Of a stretch of 64,000 nucleotides of DNA, positions 63,981 to 64,000 are shown in pieces. The stretch spans positions 124,001 to 188,000 of the forward strand of contig NZ_SJPI01000004.1 of NCBI RefSeq assembly GCF_007859865.1. Direction: 5' to 3'. The notes beneath the pieces are model-generated. The model searched no databases, was not told the DNA's origin, and saw only the letters and a program-made list of their open reading frames with translations. Position 1 is the first letter of the stretch; each line of letters starts with the position of its first letter. Made by a program: the position numbers and the translations under genes. Origin of the DNA: Rubripirellula amarantea (lineage in GTDB: Bacteria; Planctomycetota; Planctomycetia; Pirellulales; Pirellulaceae).

Positions 63981-64000
63981 ATGAACTCCACGCTCCCCGC
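63981..64000 (+). CDS. Possible 5' start of the next gene, truncated
   Basis: An ATG at 63981 opens a frame that runs out of the window (Met-Asn-Ser-Thr-Leu-Pro). It is 56 bases after aroB on the same strand. Too little is present to name a product, and the ribosome-binding site is weak. Confidence 0.3.

Overview
The window reads as chromosomal DNA of a planctomycete, most likely of the Pirellulaceae (Rhodopirellula-like). The evidence is a set of families that are strongly enriched in that group: a planctomycete cytochrome/DUF1549/DUF1553 protein paired with a DUF1501 protein, a TIGR02603/TIGR02604 cytochrome-and-propeller pair, a sulfatase, DUF4832, two membrane-anchored squalene-cyclase-like repeat proteins, a zinc-ribbon membrane protein and a Ser/Thr kinase. 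Base composition is moderate and coding is dense, with genes on both strands and short operons. I see no rRNA, tRNA, CRISPR array, insertion sequence, prophage or plasmid functions.

Layout. 0-2 kb: small secreted proteins. 2-7.5 kb: a NagB-like sugar-phosphate protein, then a sulfane-sulfur module (ArsR/YgaV-like repressor with a perfect operator palindrome, YgaP-like rhodanese, CoA-disulfide reductase fused to rhodanese), a cysteine hydrolase and phosphatidylserine decarboxylase. 8-17 kb: MFS transporter, DUF2721, lipoprotein, SGNH hydrolase, a MoxR-ATPase/VWA pair, an SDR-DUF2867 protein and an N-formylglutamate amidohydrolase-like protein. 17-26 kb: Ser/Thr kinase, apolipoprotein N-acyltransferase, a cyclase-like repeat protein and a DsbD-type reductase with a doubled N-terminal domain. 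26-30 kb: futalosine-pathway menaquinone genes mqnP-mqnE followed by an APH-fold kinase. 30-33 kb: sugar isomerase and sulfatase. 33-41 kb: a ten-gene Mrp-type cation/proton antiporter operon (order E-F-G-DUF4040-B-C-D-D-small-D), with translationally overlapping genes and histidine-rich loops. 41-44 kb: flagellar flgL-fliW. 44-58 kb: planctomycete cytochrome and DUF families and a DinG-like helicase. 58-64 kb: a degenerate CpsB/PHP-like protein, ferrochelatase, the second cyclase-like protein, a membrane protein and aroB.

Most of this is ordinary core genome, and no single locus looks like a complete undescribed defence or mobile system. The points most worth a second look are: the sulfur-sensing operon and its operator; four short intergenic minisatellites, each lying just 3' of a stop codon; 9-bp GC-rich hairpins without T-tracts at three convergent junctions; histidine-rich insertions in the Mrp operon; and several proteins that keep a fold but have lost key residues (NagB-like, VWA/DUF2201, DinG-like, PHP-like).
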